Assembly: GCF_004137355.1 (NCBI RefSeq)
Contig: NZ_SDVB01000196.1
Location: forward strand, 62,001-126,000
DNA: 64,000 bases
Reading direction: 5' to 3'
Source: Ciceribacter ferrooxidans
GTDB lineage: Bacteria; Pseudomonadota; Alphaproteobacteria; Rhizobiales; Rhizobiaceae
Shown: in pieces, positions 17,054 to 26,679 of the stretch
How positions within the stretch are numbered: the stretch's first letter is position 1
Layout of the letters: every line of letters starts with the position of its first letter
Translations under genes and position numbers: made by a program
The notes under the pieces: model-generated
Told to the model about the DNA's origin: nothing
Databases searched by the model: none
The model's input: the letters and a program-made list of their open reading frames with translations, nothing else

Positions 17054-18363
17054 TGAGCAGCGTCGAAATCGGTCTCTGGTCCTTTCCGGTCCTCATTCTC
17101 CTCATCTTCATGCGCGTTCCGATCGCCGCGGCCATGCTCGGCACCGGCGTCGTCGGAACCTACATCGTGCTCGGCAAGTGGACGCCGATCCTCTCGCAGA
17201 TGAAGGCGATCTCCTGGGCAACGAACGCCAACTACTCGCTGTCGATCATCCCGCTCTTCCTGCTGATGGGCCAGTTCGCCGCCCGGGGCGGCATGAGCCA
17301 GGCACTGTTCAACGCCGCGGCCGCCTTTCTCGGGCACCGCAAGGGCGGCGTCGCGATGGCGGCCGTCGGCGCCTGCGCCGGCTTCGGCTCCATCTGCGGC
17401 TCCTCGCTCGCGACCGCCGCGACCATGGCGCAGGTGGCGCTGCCGGAGCTGAAGCGCAACGGCTATTCGGGGGGGCTTGCAAGCGCGACGCTCGCCGCCG
17501 GCGGCACGCTCGGCATCCTCATTCCGCCTTCCGTCGTGCTCGTCATCTATGCGATCCTCGCCGAGCAGAACATCGCCAAGCTCTTCCTCGCCGCCTTCGT
17601 GCCGGGACTGCTCGCCGCCTTCTCCTATCTGGTGGTGATTGCGATCTACGTGCGGGTGAAGCCCGAAAGCGCCGGCCACGCCGCGCGCATCCCCTGGGCC
17701 GAGCGGGTTCCGGCGCTCATCGCCGTCTGGCCGGTCGCGGCGATCTTCTTCCTCGTCGTCGGCGGCATCTATCTCGGCTGGTTCACGCCGACGCAGGCCG
17801 CCGCGATCGGCGCCGGCGGCGCGGGCCTCGTCGCCTGGGCGAAGGGTGGCCTCGACCGCAGGTCGCTGCTCGCCTGCTTCAAGGACACGGCGGTTTCGAC
17901 CGGCATGATCTTCTTCATCGTGCTCGGCGCCTCGGTGTTCAACTCCTTCCTCGCCTTCTCCCGCCTGCCGCAGGTGGGGGCGGAATGGGTGACAGCGCAG
18001 GGATTTGCCCCGATGACGGTGCTCGTCATCATCCTGGTGCTCTACATCATCTTCGGCTGCATCATGGATTCGCTGTCGATGATCGTGCTCACCGTGCCGA
18101 TCTTCTTCCCGATCGTCACCGCCATGGACTTCGGCCTCAGCCCTGAACATTTCGCGATCTGGTTCGGTATCCTGGTGCTGATGGTCGCCGAGATCGGCAT
18201 GATTACCCCACCGGTCGGGCTCAACCTCTTCATCATCTCGGGCATGGCAAGGGACGTCGAAATCCGCGAGACCTACCGCGGGATCGTGCCGTTCGTGACG
18301 GCCGACCTGCTGCGCATCGTCGTCCTCACGGCCTTTCCGATCATTTCGATCTTCCTGGTGTGA
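17053..18363 (+). CDS. TRAP transporter large permease (DctM family)
   Basis: This 436-residue integral membrane protein has about 12 hydrophobic segments and forms the sodium-driven transport channel. Typical DctM features include MRVPIAAAMLGTGVVGTYI, the GFGSICGSSLATAATMAQVALPELKRNGY block and MITPPVGLNLFIISGMA near the end. It completes the dctPQM operon and converges on cysA with an 18-base gap. Confidence 0.92.
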   Translation: MSSVEIGLWSFPVLILLIFMRVPIAAAMLGTGVVGTYIVLGKWTPILSQMKAISWATNANYSLSIIPLFLLMGQFAARGGMSQALFNAAAAFLGHRKGGVAMAAVGACAGFGSICGSSLATAATMAQVALPELKRNGYSGGLASATLAAGGTLGILIPPSVVLVIYAILAEQNIAKLFLAAFVPGLLAAFSYLVVIAIYVRVKPESAGHAARIPWAERVPALIAVWPVAAIFFLVVGGIYLGWFTPTQAAAIGAGGAGLVAWAKGGLDRRSLLACFKDTAVSTGMIFFIVLGASVFNSFLAFSRLPQVGAEWVTAQGFAPMTVLVIILVLYIIFGCIMDSLSMIVLTVPIFFPIVTAMDFGLSPEHFAIWFGILVLMVAEIGMITPPVGLNLFIISGMARDVEIRETYRGIVPFVTADLLRIVVLTAFPIISIFLV

Positions 18364-18381
18364 GCTCGTCCCCGCCTGCCG

Positions 18382-19416
18382 CTACCGGAACAGCTTCCAG
18401 TGCTGCAGGCGGAAGCGGATATCGCCGCCGACGGCGACATTGGCCTCCAGCGGTACCTCGATCTCGATGTGGTGCCCGGTGCCGTTGGTCGAGATGTCGA
18501 CTTCGGCGATGCGGGTGCCGGCGAGACGCCGGCTCGCGATCACCCGGCCGCGAAGCGCATCGCCGTCGGCGACGACCACGACGTCCTGCGGGCGGAAGAA
18601 GATGCTGCCCTCGCCATCCGGCCCGTCGTCACTGATCCCGATCCGCTTGCCCTCGAAGAGCACGGCGCCATCCTTGACCGAGACCGGCAGGCTGGAGGAA
18701 TCGCCGATGAAGGAGAAGACGAAGGGGCTGTTCGGGCGGTCGTAGACGTCGTCCGCCGTGCCGACCTGCTCGATCGTCCCCTGGCTCATCACCACCACGC
18801 GGTCGGCGAGTTCGAGCGCCTCCTCCTGGTCGTGGGTGACGAAGAAGGTGGTGTGGCCGGTGCGGTCGTGGAACTCCTTCAGCCAGCGGCGAAGCTCCTT
18901 GCGGACCTTGGCGTCGAGTGCGCCGAAGGGCTCGTCGAGCAGCAGGACGGTCGGTTCGATCGCCATGGCGCGGGCGAGCGCCACGCGCTGGCGCTGGCCG
19001 CCGGAAAGCTGGGCGGGATAGCGCTTGTCGAGCCCGCTCAGGTGCACCATGTCAAGGAGATCGGAGACGCGACGGCGGATTTCGGCAGCCGGCGGGCGGG
19101 TGGCGCCGGGGCGTACCTTGAGGCCGAAGGCGACGTTTTCGGCGACCGTCATGTGGCGGAAGAGCGCGTAGTGCTGGAAGACGAAGCCGATATGGCGCTC
19201 CTGCACGCTCTTCAGCGAGGCATCCTCGTCGCCGAAGAAGATCTGGCCCGCGGTCGGCTGTTCAAGCCCGGCGATCAGGCGCAGGAGCGTCGTCTTGCCG
19301 GAGCCGGAGGGGCCGAGGAGCGCGATCAACTCACCGGAGCCGACGGAAAGCGAAACGTCGTGCAGAGCCGGGAACTGTCCGAATTCCTTGCGGATATTGG
19401 TGATGGTGACATCCAT
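18382..19416 (-). CDS. cysA: Sulfate/thiosulfate ABC transporter ATP-binding protein
   Basis: This 344-residue ATPase powers sulfate import. It shows Walker A (GPSGSGKTT, about residues 34-42), the Q-loop FVFQHYALF, signature [14 protein letters not shown], Walker [13 protein letters not shown] and the H-loop FVTHDQEEA. The C-terminal domain is the TOBE-like regulatory part. It is the last gene of the sbp-cysT-cysW-cysA operon, 13 bases after cysW. Confidence 0.92.
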   Translation of the reverse strand: MDVTITNIRKEFGQFPALHDVSLSVGSGELIALLGPSGSGKTTLLRLIAGLEQPTAGQIFFGDEDASLKSVQERHIGFVFQHYALFRHMTVAENVAFGLKVRPGATRPPAAEIRRRVSDLLDMVHLSGLDKRYPAQLSGGQRQRVALARAMAIEPTVLLLDEPFGALDAKVRKELRRWLKEFHDRTGHTTFFVTHDQEEALELADRVVVMSQGTIEQVGTADDVYDRPNSPFVFSFIGDSSSLPVSVKDGAVLFEGKRIGISDDGPDGEGSIFFRPQDVVVVADGDALRGRVIASRRLAGTRIAEVDISTNGTGHHIEIEVPLEANVAVGGDIRFRLQHWKLFR

Positions 19417-19429
19417 TCACGAAGGCCTT

Positions 19430-20302
19430 TCAATGTTTGCGGCTGGCTGCAATTTCCTCGCCGTAGTGCAGCTCCAGAATGGTCTTGAGCGCGAGCGTGA
19501 CGAGGGCGAGCAGGGCGAGAAGCGTCGAGACGGCGAAGGCCGCGACGAAATTGTATTCGTTGTAGAGAACCTCGATGTGGAGCGGCATGGTCTCGGTCAG
19601 TCCGCGGACATGGCCGGAGACGACCGAGACGGCGCCGAACTCGCCCATCGCGCGGGCGTTGCAGAGGAGCACGCCGTAGAGCAGGCCCCACTTGATGTTC
19701 GGGAGCGTTACATAGCGGAAGGTCTGCCAGCCGGTGGCGCCGAGCGAGATCGCCGCCTCCTCGTCGCCGGCGCCCTGCTGTTCCATCAGCGGGATCAGTT
19801 CGCGGGCGATGAAGGGGAAGGTGACGAAGACGGTGGCGAGCACGATGCCCGGCACGGCGAAGATGATCTCGACGCCGTGGCTCTTGAGCCAGGGGCCGAC
19901 GAGGCTCTGCGACCCGAAGAGCAGCACGTAGACGAGGCCGGAAATGACCGGCGAGATCGAGAACGGCAGGTCGATCAGCGTGGTCAGGAAGGCCTTGCCG
20001 CGAAACTCGAACTTGGCGATCGCCCAGGCGGCGGCAATGCCGAAGACGAGGTTCAGCGGCACGGCGATCGCCGCGACGGTGAGCGTCAGCCGGATCGCCG
20101 AGAGTGCGTCCGGCTCGGCAAGGGCCGCGACGAACTCGGACGTGCCCTTGCGGAAGGCCTCGACGAAGACGAGGACGAGCGGCAGCAGGACGACGAGGGC
20201 CATGAAGGCGACTGCAACGGCGGTGAGCACGAAGCGCCAGCCGGCGGTCTCGCTGGCCGCCTCGTGGAAGGAGGCGCGGGTTTCGGCGGCTTTAGCGGAC
20301 AT
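19430..20302 (-). CDS. cysW: Sulfate ABC transporter permease CysW
   Basis: This 290-residue inner membrane protein has six hydrophobic segments and the ABC permease EAA loop around [55 protein letters not shown] is typical of CysW. The ATG at 20302 follows GGAGGT by seven bases and overlaps the end of cysT by 11 bases, so translation is coupled. Confidence 0.92.
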   Translation of the reverse strand: MSAKAAETRASFHEAASETAGWRFVLTAVAVAFMALVVLLPLVLVFVEAFRKGTSEFVAALAEPDALSAIRLTLTVAAIAVPLNLVFGIAAAWAIAKFEFRGKAFLTTLIDLPFSISPVISGLVYVLLFGSQSLVGPWLKSHGVEIIFAVPGIVLATVFVTFPFIARELIPLMEQQGAGDEEAAISLGATGWQTFRYVTLPNIKWGLLYGVLLCNARAMGEFGAVSVVSGHVRGLTETMPLHIEVLYNEYNFVAAFAVSTLLALLALVTLALKTILELHYGEEIAASRKH

Positions 20303-21143
20303 TGGTGTACCTCCGGCGGCTCCACATCTGCAGAAGATTGATCAGCAGCAGCATGGCGAAGGAGATGATCAGCATGATGCAGGCGATCGAGGTGGCGCCG
20401 GCATAGTTGAACTCCTCCAGCCGGATGACGATCAGCAGCGGCGCGATCTCCGAAACGTAGGGGATGTTGCCGGCGATGAAAATGACCGAGCCGTATTCGC
20501 CGACGGCGCGTGCGAAGGCGAGCGCGAAACCGGTGAGGATCGCCGGTACGAGACCGGGCAGGATGACACGGGCGATCGTCTGGAAGCGGTTCGCCCCCAA
20601 CGTCGCGGCGACCTCCTCGACCTCGCGGTCGATCTCCTGCATGACCGGCTGGACGGTCCGCACGACGAAGGGCAAGCCGACGAAGACGAGCGCCACGACG
20701 ATGCCGAGCGGCGTGAAGGCGATCTTGATGCCGAGCGGCGCAAACAGCGAACCAACCCAGCCCTTCGGCGCGTAGAGCGCGGCGAGCGAGATGCCGGCGA
20801 CCGCCGTCGGAAGCGCAAACGGCAAGTCGATGATCGCGTCGAGCAGGCGGCGGCCGGGAAATTCGTAGCGCACCAGCACCCAGGCGGTGACGACGCCGAA
20901 GACGGCGTTGATCGACGCGGCGATGAGCGAGCAGCCGAAGCTCACCTTCAGCGCCTGCAGCGTGCGTTCGTCGAGGGCGATGGCGACGAATTCGTCCCAG
21001 CCGAGCGAGGCCGAGCGCCAGACGAGCGCCGCGAGCGGGATCAGGATGATCGCCGTCAGGTAAAAGATCGTATAGCCGAGCGTCAGGCCGAAGCCCGGCA
21101 AGATGCTCGGCTGTCGCCAGTTCTTCATGAATTTTCCCGCCAT
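20292..21143 (-). CDS. cysT: Sulfate ABC transporter permease CysT (CysU)
   Basis: This 283-residue partner permease of CysW has six hydrophobic segments, the EAA-type loop [47 protein letters not shown] and the opening [17 protein letters not shown]. An alternative ATG at 21128 (MKNWRQPS) is equally plausible as start, because neither has a strong ribosome site. It is separated from sbp by about 95 bases containing a strong hairpin. Confidence 0.92.
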   Translation of the reverse strand: MAGKFMKNWRQPSILPGFGLTLGYTIFYLTAIILIPLAALVWRSASLGWDEFVAIALDERTLQALKVSFGCSLIAASINAVFGVVTAWVLVRYEFPGRRLLDAIIDLPFALPTAVAGISLAALYAPKGWVGSLFAPLGIKIAFTPLGIVVALVFVGLPFVVRTVQPVMQEIDREVEEVAATLGANRFQTIARVILPGLVPAILTGFALAFARAVGEYGSVIFIAGNIPYVSEIAPLLIVIRLEEFNYAGATSIACIMLIISFAMLLLINLLQMWSRRRYTNVR

Positions 21144-21187
21144 CGCCCCGTCGTGTCTTCTATCATGCCTTCAATTCATCCGGCGAC

Positions 21188-21216
21188 AAGCCCCGGCCTT
21201 CGGAAGGCCGGGGCTT
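21188..21216 (-). terminator. Intercistronic stem-loop between sbp and cysT
   Basis: AAGCCCCGGCCTT-CGG-AAGGCCGGGGCTT is a perfect 13-bp stem with a 3-base loop, about 20 bases after the sbp stop. It lacks a T-run on the minus strand, so it is unlikely to stop transcription fully. It probably stabilises the sbp mRNA or lowers readthrough, giving more binding protein than permease. Confidence 0.65.
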
Positions 21217-21238
21217 GCCGATTGGGGAGGATCGCCGG

Positions 21239-22261
21239 TTATCTGGCGGGCTTGTAGATCTGGTCGAAGATGCCGCCGTCGCCGAAGTGGGTCGGCTGCG
21301 CCTTGGCCCAGCCGCCGAAGATCGGGTCGTCGATCGTGACGAGATCGAGCTTCGGCAGCGTCAGCTGGTCGGCGGGAACGAGCTCCGGCTTCGAGGGGCG
21401 ATAGAAGTGCTTGGCGGCGAGCGCCTGGCCTTCGGGCGAGTAGAGATATTCGAGGTAGGCCTCGGCCTGCTTGCGGGTACCCTTGGCGTCGACGTTTCCG
21501 TCGACGACGGTCACCGGCGGCTCGGCGAGGATCGAGAGCTTCGGCACGACGATATCGAAGGCGTCGTCGCCGAATTCCTTGGCCGCCAGATAGGCCTCGT
21601 TCTCCCAGGCGATCAGCACGTCGCCGATCTCGCGCTGGGCGAAGGTGACGGTGGAACCGCGGGCGCCGGTGTCGAGGACGGGGGTGCGCCGGAAGATCTC
21701 GGCGACATATTCCTTGATCTTCGCTTCGTCACCGCCGAATTCCTTGTGGGCCCAGGCCCAGGCGGCGAGGTAGTTCCAGCGGGCGCCGCCGGAGGTCTTC
21801 GGGTTCGGGGTGACGATCTGGACGTCGCCCTTCACCAGGTCGCCCCAGTCGTGGATGCCTTTCGGATTGCCCTTGCGGACGAGGAAGACGATCGTCGAGG
21901 TGTAAGGCGAGGAATTGTTCGGCAAGCGCTTGCGCCAGTCGGCCGGGATCTTGCCGGTGTTCTTCGCGATCGCGTCGATGTCGCCTTCGAGCGCCAGCGT
22001 CACGACGTCGGCGTCGAGGCCGTCGATCACCGCGCGGGCCTGCTTGCCCGAGCCGCCGTGGGACTGCTGGACGGTGACGTCCTCGCCGGTCTCGTCCTTC
22101 CAGTGCTTGGCGAAGGCGGTGTTGTATTCCTTGTAGAACTCACGCGTCGGATCATAGGAGACGTTGAGCAGCGTCGTGTCGGCGAAGGCCGGGGCCATCG
22201 TTCCCGCCGTCAGCGACAGGCCGATCAGAAAACCGCTCAGATGTTTCAGGAATGTGGTCAT
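21239..22261 (-). CDS. sbp: Periplasmic sulfate-binding protein
   Basis: This 341-residue protein binds sulfate for the CysTWA importer. A signal peptide ([20 protein letters not shown] then TMAPAFA) precedes [16 protein letters not shown]. Family motifs include [31 protein letters not shown] and TFGDGG-type C-terminal residues ([12 protein letters not shown]). The ATG at 22261 is chosen because the signal peptide starts there; an in-frame ATG at 22297 would put 12 unneeded residues before it. It is the first gene of the operon, behind the promoter at 22294-22321. Confidence 0.92.
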   Translation of the reverse strand: MTTFLKHLSGFLIGLSLTAGTMAPAFADTTLLNVSYDPTREFYKEYNTAFAKHWKDETGEDVTVQQSHGGSGKQARAVIDGLDADVVTLALEGDIDAIAKNTGKIPADWRKRLPNNSSPYTSTIVFLVRKGNPKGIHDWGDLVKGDVQIVTPNPKTSGGARWNYLAAWAWAHKEFGGDEAKIKEYVAEIFRRTPVLDTGARGSTVTFAQREIGDVLIAWENEAYLAAKEFGDDAFDIVVPKLSILAEPPVTVVDGNVDAKGTRKQAEAYLEYLYSPEGQALAAKHFYRPSKPELVPADQLTLPKLDLVTIDDPIFGGWAKAQPTHFGDGGIFDQIYKPAR

Positions 22262-22293
22262 CACAGCTGTCCCTCTCATGTGATTTCGGCTTA

Positions 22294-22321
22294 ACACTAC
22301 TTAGCCGGTAGACTTAGTCAA
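22294..22321 (-). promoter_or_regulatory. sbp operon promoter with direct repeats
   Basis: On the minus strand TTGACT (22316-22321) and TAGTGT (22294-22299) lie 16 bases apart, about 40 bases before the sbp start. Between and over them lie two direct CTAAGT words (plus strand ACTTAG at 22299-22304 and 22312-22317), 13 bp apart. The repeats sit where a repressor would compete with polymerase. The adjacent Rrf2 regulator is the obvious candidate, but this is inference. The remaining intergenic bases to 22531 show nothing else. Confidence 0.5.
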
Positions 22322-22531
22322 CATGACCGGAAGAACTCGCAAAAGTCTTTCTCTTGCGGCATTTCCAACGCAAAAGCCGTTCTGCCGAAAGCCACCTGCG
22401 GACGGCAAATCGTCTGCCGCAAGCGCTTGCGATGGAATGAAAGAACTATGCCCACACGGCCGGATGGCGGGCAATGACAGGAATCAAAGACATGCGGGTG
22501 CGGCCGCACGCCCCCGGCAGACCGCCAGCCA

Positions 22532-22966
22532 TCATACGGTTGCGGCGACGTCCTCGACACGGACGCCATCGGCGAGCGTCGCCTCGAAGAGGATGCGGCG
22601 GGTGGCATCCGCCACATGCGCAAAGACCCGACGGATCTCGCAATCGGCCTCGCCGTTGCAGTCCTCGCACTTGCGGTAGGCGGTGATCGATAGGCACGGC
22701 AGCGGCGCGATCGGTCCGTCAATCAGCCGCAAGACCTCGCCATAGGTTACCTCGGCCGCGGGTTTCAAAAGCAGGTAGCCGCCCTGCTTGCCGCGGCGGC
22801 TGACGACGATGCCGCTACGCTTCAGCTCGAGCAGGATCTGTTCGAGGAACTTCTTCGGGATCGCCTGCTGCTCGGCGATGTCGGAAATCTGCACGGGCTC
22901 GCCGGCCGGCGCGCGCGCCAGCATCGAGAGCGCCCTCAGCGCGTATTTCGCCCTTTGCGAGATCAT
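22532..22966 (-). CDS. Rrf2-family regulator with four C-terminal cysteines
   Basis: This 144-residue regulator starts MISQRAKYALRALSMLA, the usual Rrf2 opening. A winged helix (DIAEQQAIPKKFLEQILLELKRSGIVVSRRGKQGGYLL) follows. Cysteines at 91, 100, 103 and 109 (CLSITAYRKCEDCNGEADC) suggest an Fe-S cluster or a thiol switch. It lies between the sulfate uptake operon and cysH, so a role in sulfur-assimilation control is likely. An in-frame frame extends upstream, but the ATG at 22966 is where family homology starts. Confidence 0.8.
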   Translation of the reverse strand: MISQRAKYALRALSMLARAPAGEPVQISDIAEQQAIPKKFLEQILLELKRSGIVVSRRGKQGGYLLLKPAAEVTYGEVLRLIDGPIAPLPCLSITAYRKCEDCNGEADCEIRRVFAHVADATRRILFEATLADGVRVEDVAATV

Positions 22967-23255
22967 CGCGTGCCGCTTCCCGTCATCCGCATCCGGCCGC
23001 GGCGTCGTTCCGGAATCTCCGGCGTCGCGGTCCTCGCGGTCACTAAACCACAAAGCCGTAAAATACAATTTCGCCATCAAGATTTGTCAGACCGGGCGAA
23101 CAGAGCGATGATGATGCCGAGCGGCGGCTTTTCTGCGTATCGTGCCGCGCAGAGAGATATTTGCTCCCGCCCGCGCATCATTCGAAATGCATGTTTCTGT
23201 CCGTACCCGTGAATTCTTGAGATACTGCCGGCAATTAGAACAGCAGGATTGCGAG

Positions 23256-24005
23256 ATGACGACCCGCCACCAGGAAGACCAGGCCCGCAGCCTCGACCAG
23301 GAACTCGCCGCCCTCGATCTCGCCGGGCGGCTTGCGCTCGTCGGACAGCTGGGCGGCCGCGCCGTCTTTACGACCAGCCTCGGCATCGAGGACCAGGTGA
23401 TTACCGCCGTGATCGGCACCGGGCGCCTGCCGATCGAGGTTTCGACGCTCGAGACCGGCCGGCTCTTTCCCGAAACGGTGGCTCTGATCGCCGAGACGGA
23501 AGAGCGCTTCGGCATCGAGATCCGGCGCTTTCACCCCGAGCAGGCGGATATCGACGCCTATGCGGAGAAATACGGCCTGAACGGCTTCTACGAGAGCGTC
23601 GAGGCCCGCCACGCCTGCTGTCACGTGCGCAAGCTGAAGCCGCTCGCCCGCGCGCTCGAAGGGGCCGCCGTCTGGGTGACCGGGCTTCGCCGCGGCCAGT
23701 CCGGCAACCGCGCCGCGACGCCGTTTGCCGAATACGACGCCGAGCGCAACCTCATCAAGGTCAACCCCCTCGCCGACTGGTCGATCGAGGAGATCAAGGC
23801 CTTCGTCGAGGAAGAGGCGGTGCCGGTCAATCCGCTGCACGCCCGCGGCTATCCCTCGATCGGCTGCGAGCCGTGCACGCGGGCGATCAAGCCCGGCGAG
23901 AGCGAACGCGCCGGCCGCTGGTGGTGGGAGAACGACGAGAAGCGCGAATGCGGGCTGCATGTGCCGGAAACGGCGGAGGCGAGCTCCATTCCGATTAGGA
24001 CCTAA
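23256..24005 (+). CDS. cysH: Assimilatory adenylylsulfate (APS) reductase
   Basis: This 249-residue enzyme reduces activated sulfate to sulfite in the cytoplasm. It has both cysteine pairs that bind a [4Fe-4S] cluster (C121-C122 in RHACCHVRK and C204-x2-C207 in GCEPCTRA) and the catalytic C232 in ECGLH. That cluster marks the APS-using type rather than the E. coli PAPS type. This fits the downstream CysN, which has no APS kinase domain. The ATG at 23256 follows GCAGGATTGCGAG. Confidence 0.93.
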   Translation: MTTRHQEDQARSLDQELAALDLAGRLALVGQLGGRAVFTTSLGIEDQVITAVIGTGRLPIEVSTLETGRLFPETVALIAETEERFGIEIRRFHPEQADIDAYAEKYGLNGFYESVEARHACCHVRKLKPLARALEGAAVWVTGLRRGQSGNRAATPFAEYDAERNLIKVNPLADWSIEEIKAFVEEEAVPVNPLHARGYPSIGCEPCTRAIKPGESERAGRWWWENDEKRECGLHVPETAEASSIPIRT

Positions 24006-24011
24006 CGGAAA

Positions 24012-24128
24012 AATTGCCCCTCACCCTCACCCTCTCCCCGCGAGCGGGGCGAGGGGACGGAGACGGCGCGGCAAGGCCCTTCTCCCCGCCTGCGGGGAGA
24101 AGGTGGCGGCAGCCGGATGAGGGGCTCA
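24012..24128. repeat. Palindromic repeat inside the cysH-cysD interval
   Basis: The block contains CTCTCCCCGCGAGCGGGGCGAG and CTTCTCCCCGCCTGCGGGGAGAAG, two strong hairpins, flanked by CCCTCACCC and GGATGAGGGG. It is the same family as the units at 1460-1546. It separates cysH from cysD by about 170 bases and would fold in the mRNA if the genes are co-transcribed. Confidence 0.65.
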
Positions 24129-24173
24129 AGGGAAAAGATGGACCGGGCGGCGCCCGGAGGAAAGCAAGAAGCA

Positions 24174-25130
24174 ATGCACGTACATACATCCGAGTTCGAT
24201 CCGCATTCGAAGGATCCCGTCACCAAGCCGCCGCTCGATCCGCACCTGAAGGCGCTGGAGAACGAGGCGATCCACATCTTCCGCGAGGTCGCGGCGGAGT
24301 TCGACAAGCCGGTCATGCTCTATTCGATCGGCAAGGATTCCTCCGTCCTGCTGCATCTCGCCCGCAAGGCCTTCTATCCCGGCCGCGTGCCCTTCCCGCT
24401 GCTGCACGTCAACACCGGCTGGAAGTTTGCGGAAATGATCGCCTTCCGTGACGAGATGGTGGAGCGCTACGACCTCGACCTCATCGAACACATCAATCCG
24501 CGCGGCGCGGCCGAAGGCATCTCGCCCTTCAGCCACGGCTCGGCGCTCTACACCGACATCATGAAGACCGAGGCGCTGCGCCAGGCGCTCGACGCCGGCA
24601 AGTTCGACGCGGCCTTCGGCGGCGCGCGGCGCGACGAGGAAGCCTCGCGCGCCAAGGAGCGCATCTACTCCTTCCGCACGCCGGACCACCGCTGGGACCC
24701 GCGCAACCAGCGGCCGGAGCTCTGGAACCTCTACAACGGCATGATCCGCCGCGGCGAAAGCGTGCGCGCCTTCCCGCTCTCCAACTGGACCGAGGTCGAC
24801 ATCTGGCGCTACATCCAGGCGGAGAACATCCCGCTGGTGCCGCTCTACTTCGCCAAGAAGCGCCCCTTCGTCGAGCGCGACGGCATGATGATCCTCGCCG
24901 AGGACCCGCGCCTCGAACTGCTGCCCGGCGAAGTTCGCCAGGAAGGCATGATCCGTTTCCGCACGCTCGGCTGCTTCCCGCTGACGGGCGCCATCCGCAG
25001 CCACGCGACCACGCTCGAAGACGTGATCGCCGAGCTCGAAATCGCAACCGTGTCCGAGCGCCAGGGCCGGGCCATCGACCGCGACCAGTCGGGATCGATG
25101 GAAAAGAAGAAACGCGAAGGATATTTCTGA
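24174..25130 (+). CDS. cysD: Sulfate adenylyltransferase subunit 2 (small subunit)
   Basis: This 318-residue PP-loop enzyme joins sulfate to AMP from ATP. The P-loop-like [20 protein letters not shown] and the block [19 protein letters not shown] and [21 protein letters not shown] are diagnostic. The ATG at 24174 follows CGGAGG at 12 bases. The sequence before it belongs to the repeat. cysN begins one base after the stop. Confidence 0.94.
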   Translation: MHVHTSEFDPHSKDPVTKPPLDPHLKALENEAIHIFREVAAEFDKPVMLYSIGKDSSVLLHLARKAFYPGRVPFPLLHVNTGWKFAEMIAFRDEMVERYDLDLIEHINPRGAAEGISPFSHGSALYTDIMKTEALRQALDAGKFDAAFGGARRDEEASRAKERIYSFRTPDHRWDPRNQRPELWNLYNGMIRRGESVRAFPLSNWTEVDIWRYIQAENIPLVPLYFAKKRPFVERDGMMILAEDPRLELLPGEVRQEGMIRFRTLGCFPLTGAIRSHATTLEDVIAELEIATVSERQGRAIDRDQSGSMEKKKREGYF

Positions 25131-25131
25131 G

Positions 25132-26613
25132 ATGACCGCAAGCGCCCTCGCAACCGCTACCGCCACCGCCCTTCCCGAGATTCATCCGGAAGCCGTCCGG
25201 CGCGACTCGCGCCCGCTGCGCCTCATCACCTGCGGCTCGGTGGACGACGGCAAGTCTACCCTGATCGGCCGGCTTCTCTGGGATACCAAGGCGGTCAAGG
25301 AAGACCAGGCGGCGACGCTCCACCGCGACAGTGGCAAGCAGAACGACCTCGGCCTGCCCGACTTCGCGCTGCTTCTCGACGGCCTGCAGGCCGAGCGCGA
25401 ACAGGGGATCACCATCGACGTCGCCTACCGCTATTTCTCGTCCGAGAAGCGCTCCTTCATCGTCGCCGACACCCCCGGCCACGAGCAGTATACCCGCAAC
25501 ATGGCGACCGGCGCCTCGACCGCCGATCTCGCCGTGCTGCTCGTCGACGCCCGCGCCGGCCTTCTCGAACAGACCCGCCGGCACGCCACCATCGCCTCGC
25601 TGATGGGCATCAAGCAGTTCGTGCTGGCGGTCAACAAGATCGACCTCACCAATTACGACAAGGCCGGCTTCGAACAGATCGCCCACGACTTCAAGGCGCT
25701 GGCGCTCTCGCTCGGCGTGCGCCAGGTGACGGCGATCCCGATGTCGGCGCTCAAAGGCGAAAACGTCGTCTATTCCGGCCAGGCGGTGATGCCCTGGTAT
25801 GACGGCCCGACGCTCATCGAAACGCTCGAGCTTGCGACCCAGCGCTCCAACCAGACGACCGGCTTCCGCCTTCCGGTGCAGCGCGTCTGCCGCCCCGGCG
25901 AGAGCTTCCGCGGCTACCAGGGCACGGTTGCCGGTGGCTCGGTGAAGCCCGGCGACAGCGTCGCGATCCTGCCCTCCGGACAGGTCGCCAACGTCAAGCA
26001 GATCGTCACCTTCGACCTCGTACGCAATGCCGCGGTCTCTGGCGATGCGATCACGCTGGTGCTCGACCGCCAGGTCGACGTCTCGCGCGGCGACCTGATC
26101 GTCTCGGTCGATGCACAGCCGCAGACGGGGCTCGCCTTCGACGCCCAGCTCGTCGCGCTGCAGCCGGAAGGCATCCAGCCCGGCAAGCGCTACTGGCTGA
26201 AGGCCGGCGCGCGCCGCCAGCGCGTACAGGTGCTGCCGGTGAGCCAGCTCGACCTTCACAGCGGCAAGTGGAACCCGGCCGAAAGCCTGTCGATGAACGC
26301 CATCGGCAAGGTGCATCTCGCCTTCGACGAGCTGGCGATGTTCGACCCCTACGAGCAGAACCGCGCGACCGGCGCCTTCATCCTGATCGATCCCGACACC
26401 AACAACACGGTGGCCGGCGGCATGATCACGGCGAAGCGCGCCGATCTTTCCGGCCTCAATGCCGGCGAGGCGCGGGTGATCCTGTCGCTGCCGGCGGACC
26501 TCGCCGACCAGTTGATGGCGACCGAGCTTCTCGCAAGCCGCCGCGACGAGGTCGAAAGCCGCCGGCTGACGACCGCCGCCGCCCGCGATTTCATCGACGG
26601 CATCGACGGCTGA
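25132..26613 (+). CDS. cysN: Sulfate adenylyltransferase subunit 1 (GTPase)
   Basis: This 493-residue GTPase drives APS formation with CysD. G-motifs are clear: GSVDDGKSTLIGRLL (G1), DTPGHEQYTRNMATGAS (G3) and NKID (G4). The protein ends after the EF-Tu-like C-terminal domain and lacks the CysC (APS kinase) extension found in NodQ-type fusions. No PAPS would therefore be made from this locus. It starts directly after cysD. Confidence 0.94.
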   Translation: MTASALATATATALPEIHPEAVRRDSRPLRLITCGSVDDGKSTLIGRLLWDTKAVKEDQAATLHRDSGKQNDLGLPDFALLLDGLQAEREQGITIDVAYRYFSSEKRSFIVADTPGHEQYTRNMATGASTADLAVLLVDARAGLLEQTRRHATIASLMGIKQFVLAVNKIDLTNYDKAGFEQIAHDFKALALSLGVRQVTAIPMSALKGENVVYSGQAVMPWYDGPTLIETLELATQRSNQTTGFRLPVQRVCRPGESFRGYQGTVAGGSVKPGDSVAILPSGQVANVKQIVTFDLVRNAAVSGDAITLVLDRQVDVSRGDLIVSVDAQPQTGLAFDAQLVALQPEGIQPGKRYWLKAGARRQRVQVLPVSQLDLHSGKWNPAESLSMNAIGKVHLAFDELAMFDPYEQNRATGAFILIDPDTNNTVAGGMITAKRADLSGLNAGEARVILSLPADLADQLMATELLASRRDEVESRRLTTAAARDFIDGIDG

Positions 26614-26643
26614 TCTCTCCCGATATCTCCGCTTACCTCCCGC

Positions 26644-26670
26644 CCGCCCCCTCACGGGGGCGGTTTTTTT
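26644..26670 (+). terminator. Terminator after cysN
   Basis: CCGCCCCC-TCAC-GGGGGCGG is a perfect 8-bp stem followed by seven Ts, about 30 bases after the cysN stop. It is a textbook rho-independent terminator for the cysDN transcript. Confidence 0.88.
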
Positions 26671-26679
26671 CGTCCGGCC

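Noticed and set aside
24559-26655. A 698-codon frame antisense to cysD and cysN
   Set aside because: The opposite strand carries two certain genes with all motifs, and the antisense product resembles no protein family.
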